From Sphingobacteriaceae bacterium (GTDB taxonomy: Bacteria; Bacteroidota; Bacteroidia; B-17B0; Aurantibacillaceae), in assembly GCA_947480015.1 (NCBI GenBank), contig CANKBS010000013.1, positions 1 through 64,000 on the forward strand: a stretch of 64,000 nucleotides of DNA. The letters run 5' to 3'. This document shows positions 44,669 to 55,600 of this stretch, piece by piece (the stretch's first letter is position 1; each line of letters starts with the position of its first letter). The position numbers and the translations under genes are program-made. The notes under the pieces are model-generated. The model had not been told where the DNA came from. It saw only the letters and a program-made list of their open reading frames with translations, and did no database searches.

Positions 44669-45004
44669 TTACACGGTTACCGGTGGTCCACGAAGCAGTG
44701 ATACTGCAAAGGAAATAGAACAAAAGTGAACCATCTTATTGGTTAAGATAGTAGTGCTTTTTTCTTTGGAAGGAATAAAACTGCTGATGAATTTAAAAAC
44801 ATTAAAATAGGCCGGCTTGTTATAACTATCAATATCACAATCGTCGGAACTTGCTGACTTTACCGTTGTTTCGGAGTCGATTTTTATTTCTGTATGATTG
44901 TGATTAAGAAGTGCGTGAATGTAAACCTTAGGGGTGGCCACCCACAATGCCATGAGTATTAAAAAAACAGAAAGCGAAATCTTTATGTATTTGTTTTTTA
45001 GCAT
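44669..45004 (-). CDS. Small membrane/periplasmic protein ahead of the TonB receptor
   Basis: The 111-residue protein has an N-terminal hydrophobic segment (about 8-24), a HALLNHNH cluster, a DDCDID acidic stretch and a C-terminal hydrophobic part ending SLLRGPPVTV. I recall small proteins with similar RGPP or RAPP ends beside metal-related receptors and transporters in Gram-negative bacteria. A role in metal sensing or delivery for the adjacent receptor is an inference. The gap to the receptor gene is 86 bp. Confidence 0.55.
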   Translation of the reverse strand: MLKNKYIKISLSVFLILMALWVATPKVYIHALLNHNHTEIKIDSETTVKSASSDDCDIDSYNKPAYFNVFKFISSFIPSKEKSTTILTNKMVHFCSISFAVSLLRGPPVTV

Positions 45005-45141
45005 TTAATCACAACAAAATACGTCATTAAAACAATCAGTTCCAAAAATTTAACAACTGAACGGCTGCCCAAAAAAAGTTAAACCAAAAACACAGAAACA
45101 ATTAATTAACAAATACAGGCTTTACTTGTATACTTCAAGCA

Positions 45142-47022
45142 TTACTTTTTCTTAGCGGGCAATTCGCGTTGTTTTGCCATGTCGGCCAAGCGTTTTTGAA
45201 AATTAGAAACCTTTACGGGTTTTTTCATGTTCGATTCAAGTCTGGCTCTAATTTTTTCGTCACTCACAATTTTTTTAATAATAAAGTTTTGTAAGAAAGT
45301 AAACATGTTAGCAAGGAAATAATACCAGCTTAAACCTGCAGCATAACGGTTCATGACAGCCAAAAAGATGACCGGCATAAAATACATCATAAATTTCATA
45401 CCCGGCATTTGTGTACTGCCTTGTTGTGGCATCATACTGCTATTCATGTAGGTGTAAATAATGGTACTTACAAACATAAGGGCTGCGAATAAGCTTACGT
45501 GATCACCATAAACTGAATTAATAAATGGCACATAACCGAAATTCCAGATGCTGTCGAATGTACTTAAATCGGTAGCCCATAAAAAGCCTTGCTGACGTAA
45601 TTCGATGGCAGCCGGCACATAGTTAAACAAAGCAATGAGAATTGGAAACTGTAATAACAAAGGGATACAGCCGGAAAGTGGGTTAACGCCTGCCTTTCGA
45701 TACAGGGCCATTTGCTCCTGTTGTTTTTTCATCGGATCGGCATTCTTTTCAAACTTTGCATTCAATGCATCCGTTTCGGGTTTTAGCACCCGCATTTTAG
45801 CGCCGCTCATATATGTTTTATAAGCTATTGGCAATAACACAATTTTTACAATAACTGTAAGGATGAGAATCACGATCCCCATGTTTAAAAAACTTAACCA
45901 GTTGAATAATGGAATAACCAACCATTTATTGAGGTAGCTAAAAACACTCCAACCCATTGGGATAATATTTTCAAGTTCCCAATCATGTTTGGATATGGTG
46001 TAATAGTGATTTGGTCCGAAATAAAATTTAAATGCAAAGGTTTCGTTTGGGGTGTGTCCATATGGAATACCCAACTCACTCTTAACGGCTTTAACCGTTT
46101 TATCTGAATCAGGACGAAGGGAAGCCTTCACAAAACTACCGGCTTTATTAAAAACGTTGTCAGCAATAATGGTAGCGTTAAAAAACTGTTGTTTAAAACA
46201 AACCCATTTAACATCTGCCTCGCTAATTTCCTTTTCTTCATCTTTGGATGGGTTAATGTAGTCAGGACTGTTAATGTCTTGTTTAAAATAAATAGTAGCC
46301 ACTTCTTTTTCTTTGGCAATATGTTCTTCTTGACTTGGATAAAGCATGCTCCAGCTCAATTGCAACTGATCTTCAGTTTGAGAGATGATATTTTCCATCC
46401 CAACAAAATTGATAGAAGATTCAACGACATAATCATCGGGCTTAATGTTATAAGTATATTCAATGTATGAGCCCGGCTTGGCTGTTTCTAGCTTTAAAAC
46501 GATACTGGAAGCTGTTTGTTTAACCGATTTGAAATAAAAACTATCGGTTGAAAAAATTCGTGAACGGTCGTAAGCATTCAATTTTAGAGCGAAACTCGTG
46601 GAGTCTTTATCAAACAAAACAAGGCTAGCTGTTTCTCCGGGACGGTGATAATTTTTTAATTCTACTTTCTCAATTTGACCACCTTTATTAGAAATACTTG
46701 CTTTAATGTTTTCATTTTCAATAACAAAAACTTCCTTGGTGCCTTTTGCGGCAACCGAAAAATCGCGGTAATTATCACTCATCAAGACTGCTTTGGCCGA
46801 ATCGGTCATTACAATACCTTGTTTGATTGTATCAACAGGCACTTGCACGGTTGACGCAATTTTTGCAGCCTCCGCCAATTCTTGTTTTTTATTAACCAAA
46901 TCGATTGAATCTCGTACTTGTTTATTTCGGGCGATTTGTTCTTTTGTTGGTCCACTAAAATATAACCATACCCCTAAAATTGCTGCGATTAAGCCTAATC
47001 CAATTAACGATTTTTTGTCCAC
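45142..47022 (-). CDS. yidC: Membrane protein insertase YidC
   Basis: The 626-residue protein has an N-terminal TM helix (GLGLIAAILGVWLYF), a large periplasmic P1 domain (about 50-350) and the conserved C-terminal insertase core with five TM segments (about 360-590). The core includes SYLNKWLVIPLFNWLSF, GVNPLSGCIPLLLQFPILIALF and the late MPGMKFMMYFMPVIFL. It inserts inner-membrane proteins with or without SecYEG. The basic tail (KRLADMAKQRELPAKKK) may contact ribosomes. It lies 84 bp after the dicarboxylate symporter gene on the same strand. Confidence 0.95.
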   Translation of the reverse strand: MDKKSLIGLGLIAAILGVWLYFSGPTKEQIARNKQVRDSIDLVNKKQELAEAAKIASTVQVPVDTIKQGIVMTDSAKAVLMSDNYRDFSVAAKGTKEVFVIENENIKASISNKGGQIEKVELKNYHRPGETASLVLFDKDSTSFALKLNAYDRSRIFSTDSFYFKSVKQTASSIVLKLETAKPGSYIEYTYNIKPDDYVVESSINFVGMENIISQTEDQLQLSWSMLYPSQEEHIAKEKEVATIYFKQDINSPDYINPSKDEEKEISEADVKWVCFKQQFFNATIIADNVFNKAGSFVKASLRPDSDKTVKAVKSELGIPYGHTPNETFAFKFYFGPNHYYTISKHDWELENIIPMGWSVFSYLNKWLVIPLFNWLSFLNMGIVILILTVIVKIVLLPIAYKTYMSGAKMRVLKPETDALNAKFEKNADPMKKQQEQMALYRKAGVNPLSGCIPLLLQFPILIALFNYVPAAIELRQQGFLWATDLSTFDSIWNFGYVPFINSVYGDHVSLFAALMFVSTIIYTYMNSSMMPQQGSTQMPGMKFMMYFMPVIFLAVMNRYAAGLSWYYFLANMFTFLQNFIIKKIVSDEKIRARLESNMKKPVKVSNFQKRLADMAKQRELPAKKK

Positions 47023-47106
47023 CTTGTTTTAATTTAAAGAGGGCAAATTTACTATTTATTTAGCTGTAAAAAAATATTAAGAATTAGGGGCTAGATTTGG
47101 GTGAAA

Positions 47107-48447
47107 TCAGAACTTCTCACCCTCCAGCTTAGCAACCACGGCACTTGCAACAGCATTACCAATTACATTGGTGGCACTGCGGCCCATGTCTAAAAACTGA
47201 TCAACGGCCAACAAGAGCAATAATCCTTCTACCGGTATCTTAAACATCGTTAACATGCCAGCAATAACCACTAATGAGGCACGTGGCACACCTGCCATTC
47301 CTTTACTGGTAATGAGTAAAATCAGCATCATTTTTATCTGATCAGCCATACTGATATCAATGCCGTAACTCTGAGCAATAAAAAGGGTCGCAAAGGTCAT
47401 ATACATGATGCTCCCATCAAGGTTGAAGGAATAGCCAAGGGGCAGGACAAAACTCACAATGCGGTTACTAATGCCGTGCTTCTCGAGCGCTTCAATGGTT
47501 TTAGGCATGGCACTTTCGCTGCTGGCTGTGCTAAATGCAAGTAAAATAGGTTCTTTAATATCGCGTAAAAGTCGAATAAAATTAATTTTGAATACCAAAC
47601 AAATCCCAAACAAAACCACAAATACAAAGAAAATAAGTCCACCAAAAAAACAAAGAATTAAATTTCGATAACCACCCAATACATCTAGTCCTTGTTGAAT
47701 AACCACAGCTGTAATGGCACCAAACACCCCTATGGGTGCAAAATTCATGACGTAATTGGTTACTTTAAACATCACGTGACTTAAGCTTTCGAAAGCGCGT
47801 ATTATGGGCTTACCGGCCTCTCCAACGGCTGCTGTGGCAACCCCAAAAAACAAGGCAAATACTACGATTGGTAAAATATCATTGGAGGCCATTGACCGAA
47901 TGATGCTCTCGGGGATAACATGATCGATAAAGTTTTTAGAAGTTTGGTTGCTTGTTTTTATTCCTGCATCTATAACAGCATCCGGTTGGTCTAAATGCAA
48001 GGCTTTACCTGGTTCAAAAACATTCACAATCACCAATCCTAAGGCTAATGCTATGAGTGTTGCACTTGTAAAATAGACCAAGGTTTTTAAACCAATCCTT
48101 CCGACACTCGAAAAGTCACCAACTTTAGCGACTCCAATTACTAATACGGCTAACACCAAGGGTGCAATAATCATTTTAATAAGGTGAAGGAATATATCAC
48201 TTAGGATGGAAAAATTTGAGGCTACCGATTTCTTTGTTTCTCTCAGTGTGGTTTCTTCATATTTTTTTACAGCCTTTACAACGGCTTGTTTAATGAGCGG
48301 GTTGCTTATAGCATCGAGCTTTTGTGAACTATAGTGAAATTTTGTAGTGGTAATATTTCGATTAACTGCATACCCTAAAATCAAACCAATAATCATCGCA
48401 ATGAGAATAAGCCCAATTAATTTATTCTTTAAAAAATAATTTTTCAT
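47107..48447 (-). CDS. Dicarboxylate/amino acid:cation symporter (DAACS)
   Basis: The 446-residue protein is an inner-membrane secondary transporter of the glutamate/aspartate and C4-dicarboxylate family. It has eight TM helices and the two hairpins: the serine-rich FSTASSESAMPKT, then SKGMAGVPRAS and MGRSATNVIGNAVAS. It uses a proton or sodium gradient to take up acidic amino acids or dicarboxylates. A charged insert (KYEETTLRETKKS) follows the first helix. Its ATG shares a base with the murF stop (TAATG), so it is translated in coupling with murF. Confidence 0.93.
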   Translation of the reverse strand: MKNYFLKNKLIGLILIAMIIGLILGYAVNRNITTTKFHYSSQKLDAISNPLIKQAVVKAVKKYEETTLRETKKSVASNFSILSDIFLHLIKMIIAPLVLAVLVIGVAKVGDFSSVGRIGLKTLVYFTSATLIALALGLVIVNVFEPGKALHLDQPDAVIDAGIKTSNQTSKNFIDHVIPESIIRSMASNDILPIVVFALFFGVATAAVGEAGKPIIRAFESLSHVMFKVTNYVMNFAPIGVFGAITAVVIQQGLDVLGGYRNLILCFFGGLIFFVFVVLFGICLVFKINFIRLLRDIKEPILLAFSTASSESAMPKTIEALEKHGISNRIVSFVLPLGYSFNLDGSIMYMTFATLFIAQSYGIDISMADQIKMMLILLITSKGMAGVPRASLVVIAGMLTMFKIPVEGLLLLLAVDQFLDMGRSATNVIGNAVASAVVAKLEGEKF

Positions 48448-49769
48448 TATAAAACCTCCTGTAAAATTTCCATTTTCATTCCTCTCGAACCTTTTATTAA
48501 GACCGTCTTTTCGGCATAATGTTGTTTGCCAAGGTAATCACGACATTCTGCTGTGCTTTTAAAAGTAACAAATCCTTTGGTGTTTAATTTATAAAAATGT
48601 TCCCCAACCAAAATCACTTCTTCGAAGGCGAGTTCTTTCAATTGTTCGATAATGCGCAGATGTTCTATATCACTGTGGTCGCCGAGTTCAAACATGTCCC
48701 CCAAAATCACCACTTTATGTTGGGCTTTATAGCCCGCAAAATTCTCTATGGCAACTTGCATGCTGTTTGGATTGGCATTATAGGCATCTAAAATAAGGGT
48801 ATTTGACTTTGTTTTGAAAAGCTGAGACCGGTTCATATTTGGTTGATAGCTTTCCAAGGCCTGTTTAATCATAAGCGCATCCACCTTAAAATAATTTCCA
48901 ACAGCAGCAGCGGCAAGGCAATTAATAAAATTATAAGTACCTATAATTTGTGTTTCAATTAAGTCAATTTTATTCCAATCCTTTTCCCCGTAGCGAGTGG
49001 TAAATTTTAATCTCACCAGATCACCGCTATTGGTTAGATCGTTTCCAATGGTGTCGTATAACTTTTTGCAACCATAGGTGATTTTATCGTTATCAAAAGC
49101 CAGTTGAAACAACAGCTCATCGTCGCCATTAATAAACACCTTGGCGCCCTTAGCTTTGATGTAACGGTACATCTCACTCTTGCCTTTTTTAACACCCTCT
49201 ATGCCGCCAAAACCTTCCAGGTGGGCCTTTCCTATGTTAGTAATGAGGCCGTAATCTGGGTCTGCTATCGTACACAGTTCATGTATTTCTCCTTGATGGT
49301 TTGCACCCATTTCGATGATGGCAAATTGATGTTCCTTTCTTAAGCGCAGTATGGTGAGTGGCACGCCAATATGATTATTTAAATTTCCAATCGTTGCCAG
49401 TGTATGGTACTTTTTTGAAAGTACGGCCATAATTAATTCCTTGTTGGTTGTTTTACCGTTACTGCCGGTAATGGCTAGAAAAGGGATGTTGAATTGTTTA
49501 CGATGATGATTAGCAAGTGCTTGTAAACTTTTGAGGACATCTTTAACGAAAAAGATATTTGTATGATTAGCATAGTTTTCTTCATCCACTATAGCCACCA
49601 TACAACCTAATTCAACGGCTTTTTGAGCAAAGTTATTGGCGTTAAAATTACCTCCTTTTAAGGCAAAGAAGATGCTGCCTTTTTCCAAATTACGAGTGTC
49701 GGTACACACTTGTTGTCCGGCCCTGAGATAAAGCTGATAAAGCGCTTCGATTGTTATCACATTTAGCAT
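48447..49769 (-). CDS. murF: UDP-MurNAc-tripeptide:D-Ala-D-Ala ligase MurF
   Basis: MurF adds D-Ala-D-Ala to the peptidoglycan precursor with ATP. Features are the N-terminal substrate region VCTDTRNLEKGSIFFAL, the P-loop ITGSNGKTTNKEL, IEMGANHQGEI, ITNIGKAHLEGFG and the C-terminal LDAYNANPNSMQVA and LGDMFELGD. The ORF track start at 49832 lies inside a terminator; ATG 49769 (MLNVITIEALY) gives 440 residues. It is downstream of gldJ, as I recall from other Bacteroidota, and is coupled to the symporter gene after it. Confidence 0.95.
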   Translation of the reverse strand: MLNVITIEALYQLYLRAGQQVCTDTRNLEKGSIFFALKGGNFNANNFAQKAVELGCMVAIVDEENYANHTNIFFVKDVLKSLQALANHHRKQFNIPFLAITGSNGKTTNKELIMAVLSKKYHTLATIGNLNNHIGVPLTILRLRKEHQFAIIEMGANHQGEIHELCTIADPDYGLITNIGKAHLEGFGGIEGVKKGKSEMYRYIKAKGAKVFINGDDELLFQLAFDNDKITYGCKKLYDTIGNDLTNSGDLVRLKFTTRYGEKDWNKIDLIETQIIGTYNFINCLAAAAVGNYFKVDALMIKQALESYQPNMNRSQLFKTKSNTLILDAYNANPNSMQVAIENFAGYKAQHKVVILGDMFELGDHSDIEHLRIIEQLKELAFEEVILVGEHFYKLNTKGFVTFKSTAECRDYLGKQHYAEKTVLIKGSRGMKMEILQEVL

Positions 49770-49777
49770 GGCACAAA

Positions 49778-49811
49778 ATAAAAAACCCTTAAGCTTATCA
49801 CCTAAGGGTTT
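49778..49811 (-). terminator. Terminator between gldJ and murF
   Basis: On the minus strand: AAACCCTTA, 11-base loop, TAAGGGTTT followed by a T-rich tract TTTATTTTG. It lies 22 bp past the gldJ stop and overlaps the codons of the longer murF ORF. murF therefore depends on read-through or on a promoter I could not identify. Confidence 0.65.
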
Positions 49812-49832
49812 AAAAATATTTATTAACAGCAT

Positions 49833-51500
49833 TTATTTACCACCCAGTCCAACCGGACTACCCACACGGGTCATCGAGCAGCGGAAACCTAACCAAGCTG
49901 TAGATTGGCGTTGATCTAAATAACGACGTACACCAGGATTAAGGAAATAAGCACGGTCTCTCCAGCTACCTCCTTTGTAAACACGTGACTTATCGTTAAT
50001 TAATGATGTTTTAGCATATTCGTACATTAATTTTGTAGACTTGTCGGTATAAGCATCTTCACCTTCCGAGTAGAAAATTGAAGAATTCACATCACCATCC
50101 ATATAGCTAATATAATCTGCGGCTTTGTAGTTTCTGCGTTCATCGAGGTTATCCGTAGATACCACACTCGACACTTCTCTCCATTTAACACGTCCCGGAA
50201 TATCTGACTTACCTTCAGGAGTAGAGTTATTATTTCCATTTGGATCATTGGTTAAAATGGTTAACACGCTATCCGTTACTTCAGTCGGATCTACACTAAC
50301 ACCATGTTGTGTAGGGCTATTAACTTTATGTTTAAATTTCTGATACATTGGTCCGTCAACATTGGTTACAATTTCACCACCAAGGCCGCCTACTAAAGTC
50401 GTACTGTCACGAACTTGAGTATTAAATACATTACCACGGAAGGGACGGAATTCATCCGCATCCTGCAAAGTATTAGGGCGATAAACGTCCATTACCCACT
50501 CACATACGTTACCTGACATGTTATAAAGACCATAATCGTTTGGCCAGTAGCTATAAACAGGCGCTGTTACGTCGGCATTATCATTTAAGAAACCTGCAGT
50601 ACCCATGTAATCACCGGCACCACGTACAAAGTTAGCATTAATTTGCCCTAAGTATTTATCAGTAGCATTACGCACACCATGGCCATTCCAAGGGTAAATA
50701 CGACGGTCGGTAATACGTTCACCAATGGTATTTCCAATTAAGCCGTAAGCAGCGTATTCCCATTCAGCTTCGGTTGGTAGACGATATTTTGGTAAAAAGA
50801 TACCATCTTCCATTTTAACTTCACGTTCAGGGTTTTGACCATCGAAAGAAGGTAATTTAGTTTTTAATTGCCCTTGCCATTTACCAGATAAATAAGCTTC
50901 AGTACTAAAATAATCTTGATCGGAAGGCGATTGTGTGTGTTCTAATAAACCCTCACGAATTAAAATAAACTCATTCACACGGTCGGTACGCCAAGCGCAG
51001 AAATCGTTTGCTTGTAACCAGTTTACACCAACTACAGGATAATCGCGGTAAGCCGGGTGACGTAAGTATAATTCTACGTATGGCTCATTGTAAGCTAATT
51101 TTTCACGCCAAACTAAAGTATCGGGCAAGGCTTTGTAATAAATATCCGGAAAAGTTGGTCCAAAAACCTTTGCTGTCCAATATAAATATTCAATATAAGA
51201 CAAGTTACTAACTTCTGTTTCATCCATATAAAAAGAAGAAATGGTAACACGACGTGGAACGTTATTCCATTCGTAAGTGACATCTTGTTCCGTACGGCCC
51301 ATACCAAAGGTACCGCCTTCGATCAAAACCAAGCCGGGTCCCGTTTCTTGTTCTTCGTAAGGGGGTTTTTCAAAACCACCATTAGCGGGGTCATTATATG
51401 CCCAACCGGTAACCGGAGAACGTTCCTGGGAACATGAAACCAAAATTGCTACCAAAATAAAGGCTAGCGACTTGCGGTTTTTTATCCATTTTGTATTCAT
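49833..51500 (-). CDS. gldJ: Gliding motility/T9SS lipoprotein GldJ
   Basis: The 555-residue outer-membrane lipoprotein has lipobox ILVSC (Cys 23) and a formylglycine-generating-enzyme (FGE/SUMF1)-like fold: GLVLIEGGTFGMG, MDETEVSNLSYIEYLYW, YRLPTEAEWEYAAYG, YNMSGNVCEWVMD and KGGSWRDRAYFL. GldJ is needed for gliding and T9SS stability. A long insertion lies between VCEWVMD and KGGSW. FGE activity is not expected: GldJ uses the fold structurally. The placement next to murF on one side and porU/porV on the other supports the assignment over the related GldK. Confidence 0.9.
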   Translation of the reverse strand: MNTKWIKNRKSLAFILVAILVSCSQERSPVTGWAYNDPANGGFEKPPYEEQETGPGLVLIEGGTFGMGRTEQDVTYEWNNVPRRVTISSFYMDETEVSNLSYIEYLYWTAKVFGPTFPDIYYKALPDTLVWREKLAYNEPYVELYLRHPAYRDYPVVGVNWLQANDFCAWRTDRVNEFILIREGLLEHTQSPSDQDYFSTEAYLSGKWQGQLKTKLPSFDGQNPEREVKMEDGIFLPKYRLPTEAEWEYAAYGLIGNTIGERITDRRIYPWNGHGVRNATDKYLGQINANFVRGAGDYMGTAGFLNDNADVTAPVYSYWPNDYGLYNMSGNVCEWVMDVYRPNTLQDADEFRPFRGNVFNTQVRDSTTLVGGLGGEIVTNVDGPMYQKFKHKVNSPTQHGVSVDPTEVTDSVLTILTNDPNGNNNSTPEGKSDIPGRVKWREVSSVVSTDNLDERRNYKAADYISYMDGDVNSSIFYSEGEDAYTDKSTKLMYEYAKTSLINDKSRVYKGGSWRDRAYFLNPGVRRYLDQRQSTAWLGFRCSMTRVGSPVGLGGK

Positions 51501-51558
51501 ATTAAGACTTAAGATTAAACGCTATAACGTTATATTTACTAAAAGGTTACAAATATAG

Positions 51559-52506
51559 TTAAAAAGATGGACAACTGATAGTCCTGTATTTTTTTCGTTT
51601 GGCTTTACATTCAAACTGAATTTGCACCGAAATTTCATGAGCGCCTGCAGTGTTACCTGCTAGTTTTGAGACCGTTACGTCATAACTATAGCCTACTTTG
51701 AAATTATCGTTTTGAATACCAACCAAAGCAATCACCGCATCCGAATTCCTGTACCATAAACCCGCAACAAAAGATCCTTTAACATAATAGAGCCCTAAAT
51801 TAAGTTGGGAGAATTTTTGTTGAGACTGAAAGAGAATGTTTGGAGAGATATAACTTTCACCACCTTTTTCGAGAGGAATAACAGCTCCTGCATGTGCCGT
51901 AAATTTAACGGGAAGTTTAGAAACCCCAAGAAGCCCTTCATCTGGTTGGGTAATGTGGTTCGCCGCAAAACCAAAAAAGTAATGTTTGCTATAACCCAAA
52001 AGACCGGCAGAAAAATCGGCATTACTTTTATTTGGAGAAGGGATGGCTTCACGCGTATTCCAAACAAAACCCCTGCGAGCATCAATCATATCACCAAAGT
52101 GAAGATTTTGAACATCCAACGATTTTTGCATATAAGTTGCCTGCAAGCCAAACTTTAAAGAGAACTCGCGATTGATTACCGCTTGATAAGAATATATTAA
52201 ACTGGCATTGGTAGTTTTTAAAGTGCCGTGCGCCTGATCATCTGTAGTAACAAGAATTCCAATACCACCTGCTAATGCATCTAAGTGCATATCTCCGGAA
52301 ACTGAGTAAGTAACATAGCGGCCGGATAAGTTTGGCCACTGATTACGGTAATTCATACATATTCTAGGACAACGCGCAGTACCTGCAAACGCCGGATTCA
52401 AATAGAGGGGGTTAGCATAAAACTGCGTGAATTGAGGATCTTGAGCTTTCAGATCAAACAAAAACACAGTAAACACTAATATCGGGAACAGTACGCGTTG
52501 ATTCAT
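51559..52506 (-). CDS. T9SS membrane protein, PorP/SprF family
   Basis: The 315-residue protein has a signal peptide (about 1-21, ending DLKAQ) followed by the PorP/SprF start DPQFTQFYANPLYLNPAFAG, a beta-barrel-like body with many paired strands, and the typical C-terminal end. These outer-membrane proteins help secrete or anchor type-B T9SS substrates, and one such substrate is at 26012. It precedes gldJ by 58 bp on the same strand, with a predicted promoter upstream. Which family member it is (PorP or SprF) cannot be settled. Confidence 0.88.
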   Translation of the reverse strand: MNQRVLFPILVFTVFLFDLKAQDPQFTQFYANPLYLNPAFAGTARCPRICMNYRNQWPNLSGRYVTYSVSGDMHLDALAGGIGILVTTDDQAHGTLKTTNASLIYSYQAVINREFSLKFGLQATYMQKSLDVQNLHFGDMIDARRGFVWNTREAIPSPNKSNADFSAGLLGYSKHYFFGFAANHITQPDEGLLGVSKLPVKFTAHAGAVIPLEKGGESYISPNILFQSQQKFSQLNLGLYYVKGSFVAGLWYRNSDAVIALVGIQNDNFKVGYSYDVTVSKLAGNTAGAHEISVQIQFECKAKRKKYRTISCPSF

Positions 52507-52534
52507 ATGTGCATAAATAACCTAACCTATTTCA

Positions 52535-52564
52535 CAAATATATAAATACATTTCGAAAAACAAA
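52535..52564 (-). promoter_or_regulatory. Predicted promoter for porP-gldJ
   Basis: Minus strand: TTTG, 18 bases, TATATTTG. The spacing is slightly short. It lies in the 132-bp divergent region shared with porU; I found no exact box for porU. Confidence 0.5.
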
Positions 52565-52638
52565 AAAAAATTAAAAAAACAATAATTATCCAAGGCAAGC
52601 GTTATTTTGCTGTACTTTGTAATAAGTCACTTTTTTAT

Positions 52639-55600
52639 ATGAAACTTCCTATTGTTTGCACTTTCCTCTTGAGTACCCTGCATGTATTGGTGTTTGGACA
52701 AGCGCCTGTAACAAACGCTCAAAGTGACTCAAAGCCTTTAAACACTAGTGTTTCAAATATTGTACATTCCTATGCTTCCGATACTGCCGAACTTTTTGTA
52801 GAGATAAGTCATGCCTGTTACGATCCATTTAAAAACAAACTTCCTTTTTACGTTCAATCATTCATAACCGCCTACAACCAGTCAGCAAAGCCTTTATTGG
52901 TAGTAAAAAAGTGGTTATTGGTCGAAGATAAGCATGCGCTTGTGATTAAAAAATATTTTTCACCATATCTCAGCCAAAACTTCGAAATGGAAGCCGTTTC
53001 GAGTATTCACAAGAATAAGAACTTAAATCAGTACAAATTATTTCCATTTAGAAAAAACGCCAACAATCAAATTGAAGAATTAATTGATTACGATATAAAG
53101 TGGGAACCTGTCAATTCTGCCGGTCAGGCAGCGCGTGGTGCTGCTTACAATTTCACCACGTCATCGGTAATGGCAGGTGGTAATTGGTTTAAACTTGGGG
53201 TCACGCAATCAGGCATTTACAAATTGAGTAAAAGTTTTATTTCCAGCATGGGACTTAACGTTACTAATCTGGATCCTTCAAAAATAAGGGTTTATGGTAA
53301 TGGCGGCAAAATGTTACCTGAATTAAACAAGTCGTTTAGGTATGACGATTTACTAGAAAACGCGATTCAATTTGTTGGCGATTCGAATGGTGTATGGGAT
53401 AACTCGGAATATTTTTTGTTTTATGCAAGCGGACCTACTGATTGGAAAAACAATCGCAAAGCTCCCGGATTAAAATTTACTGCTACAAAAAATTTATACA
53501 GCGATACCAGTTTTTACTTTGTGACTGCCGATTTAGGGAATGGCAAGCGTATGCCAAGACAAAACTCGCTAAGCGGGCAGGCCAATTATGCAACATCCAC
53601 TTATGATTATTACGCCTATCATGAAGAGGATATTATGAATTTTGGCAAAAGTGGCAGGTCCTTTTTTGGTGAGTATTTTGACATTATAACGAGTTATCAT
53701 TTTAATTGGAATGAGGGCGATTTTGTGGTCGGGGACACTGTTTGGGCGCAAGCGGATATGATAGCGGCTTCTACGCAAATAACACAATTTGTTGTTACTG
53801 GGAATGGTTTAAATTTATCGGTTTATACCGGCACCATTAATGCCGGCGAATTACATGCCGATTATGCCGCACCCGGCAGTAAAATGGGATTCGGTCTCAA
53901 CACCAACAATGCTGAACTTTCCATCAACATAAGTAAAATCACTTCTAAAAGTCAGGGTTGGTTAGACAAACTTACCGTTAATGCCAGGAGAGGCATAAGT
54001 TATTCCAATAAACAATTTCAGTTTAGAGATAACCGAACTGCCCGTATCGGAAAAACATGTGCGTATACCATCAGTACGGCACCAAATTTGATTTTAAGTT
54101 TATGGAATGTGAGTGATGCTATTAATCCGTTCATACAAGAGTATAGCAGTAATTCGGGGGGCATAAATTTTACCGCACTTAACGACAGTGCGAGTGAGTA
54201 TGCCATTGCTAGTACGGCCGATTATTTTATACCACAGTTTGTTGGAAAGGTCACCAATCAGAACATACATAGTTTCGAACAGGCCGATTACGTTATTGTC
54301 ACGCATCCCTTATTTTTAAAGCAAGCCGAACAGTTGGCTTTATTTCATCAAAAAAATGAAGGCCTTACTTATGCGATAGCCACAACCGAACAGATATATA
54401 ATGAATTTAGCAGTGGCAGGCAGGATATATCGGCCATTCGCGATTTTATACGCATGTTGTATAGCCGAAATATTTCGCTTGGCAAAGAAGTTCGTTATGC
54501 TTTACTAATAGGTGATGGCTCATACAATAACATGAGCAGAAGCTTAATGAATAACAGCAACCTCATTCCAACCTATCAATCCATAAATTCGCTCTCGTCA
54601 ACGCAAAGCATCGCAACGGATGATTTTTTTGGTTTGATGGACCCTGATGAGGGTTATAATGCTGAGAATCACGGATTCATTGATATTGGCATTGGCCGCT
54701 TTACTTGTCGTTCGGAGAACGAGGTAAAAGCCGTGCTTGCAAAAATTGAAAATTATTATAAAAAAGACCCGAATTTTACGGTGAATACCTCAACGCCTGA
54801 AAACTGCAATACTTTAAGTGAAAGTCCAATGAGTGACTGGCGAAATTGGTTATTATTTTTAGGAGACGATGAAGATGGGGCTTTGCACATGCGCGATGCC
54901 AACAAATTAACCACCCTGGTAAAAAACAGCTTTCCTAATTACAATGTGGATAAAATCTTTTTGGATGCATATCAACGTTTCAGTACTCCGGGAGGTGCAC
55001 GTTATCCGGATGCATCAACCGATTTTATTAAGCGGATTAAAAAAGGCGCGCTTATTTTTAACTACACTGGGCATGGCGGAGAGGTGGGATTAACTGCTGA
55101 AAGAATGGTGGATATGGACATGATTAATACTCTTGATAATTTCAATAAACTGCCACTCTTTATCACTGCCACTTGCGAATTTAGCCGCTACGATGATCCC
55201 TCGCGTACATCGGCCGGTGAATTGTGTTTATTAAATCCTAAAGGTGGTGCTATAGCTTTATTAACCACATGCCGACTTGCCTTTTCAGGTCCGAATTACG
55301 ATCTTAATCGCGTTTTGTTGAGTAATTTATTCAACAAGTTGCCAGATGGTTCACGACCGACCTTAGGCGACGCTATAATGGCTACAAAAGCATCGCCACA
55401 GTTACCAGGACAACAATTTGTTTATGCTAATTTTCACCTCTTGGGTGATCCGGCTTTAAAACTGGCGTATCCAGAATTAAAAGTAAACACGTCCAAAATC
55501 AACAATGTTATTATTAACTCAGGAAGTTCGGATACACTTGGTGCACTTTCTAAAATTACGGTAAGTGGATTTATTTCGGATAGTTCGGGTGTTACGATGA

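Noticed and set aside
52600-52638. -7 box for porU at GTACTTTG
   Set aside because: The spacing inside the box is one base short of TAnnTTTG, so I did not call it.
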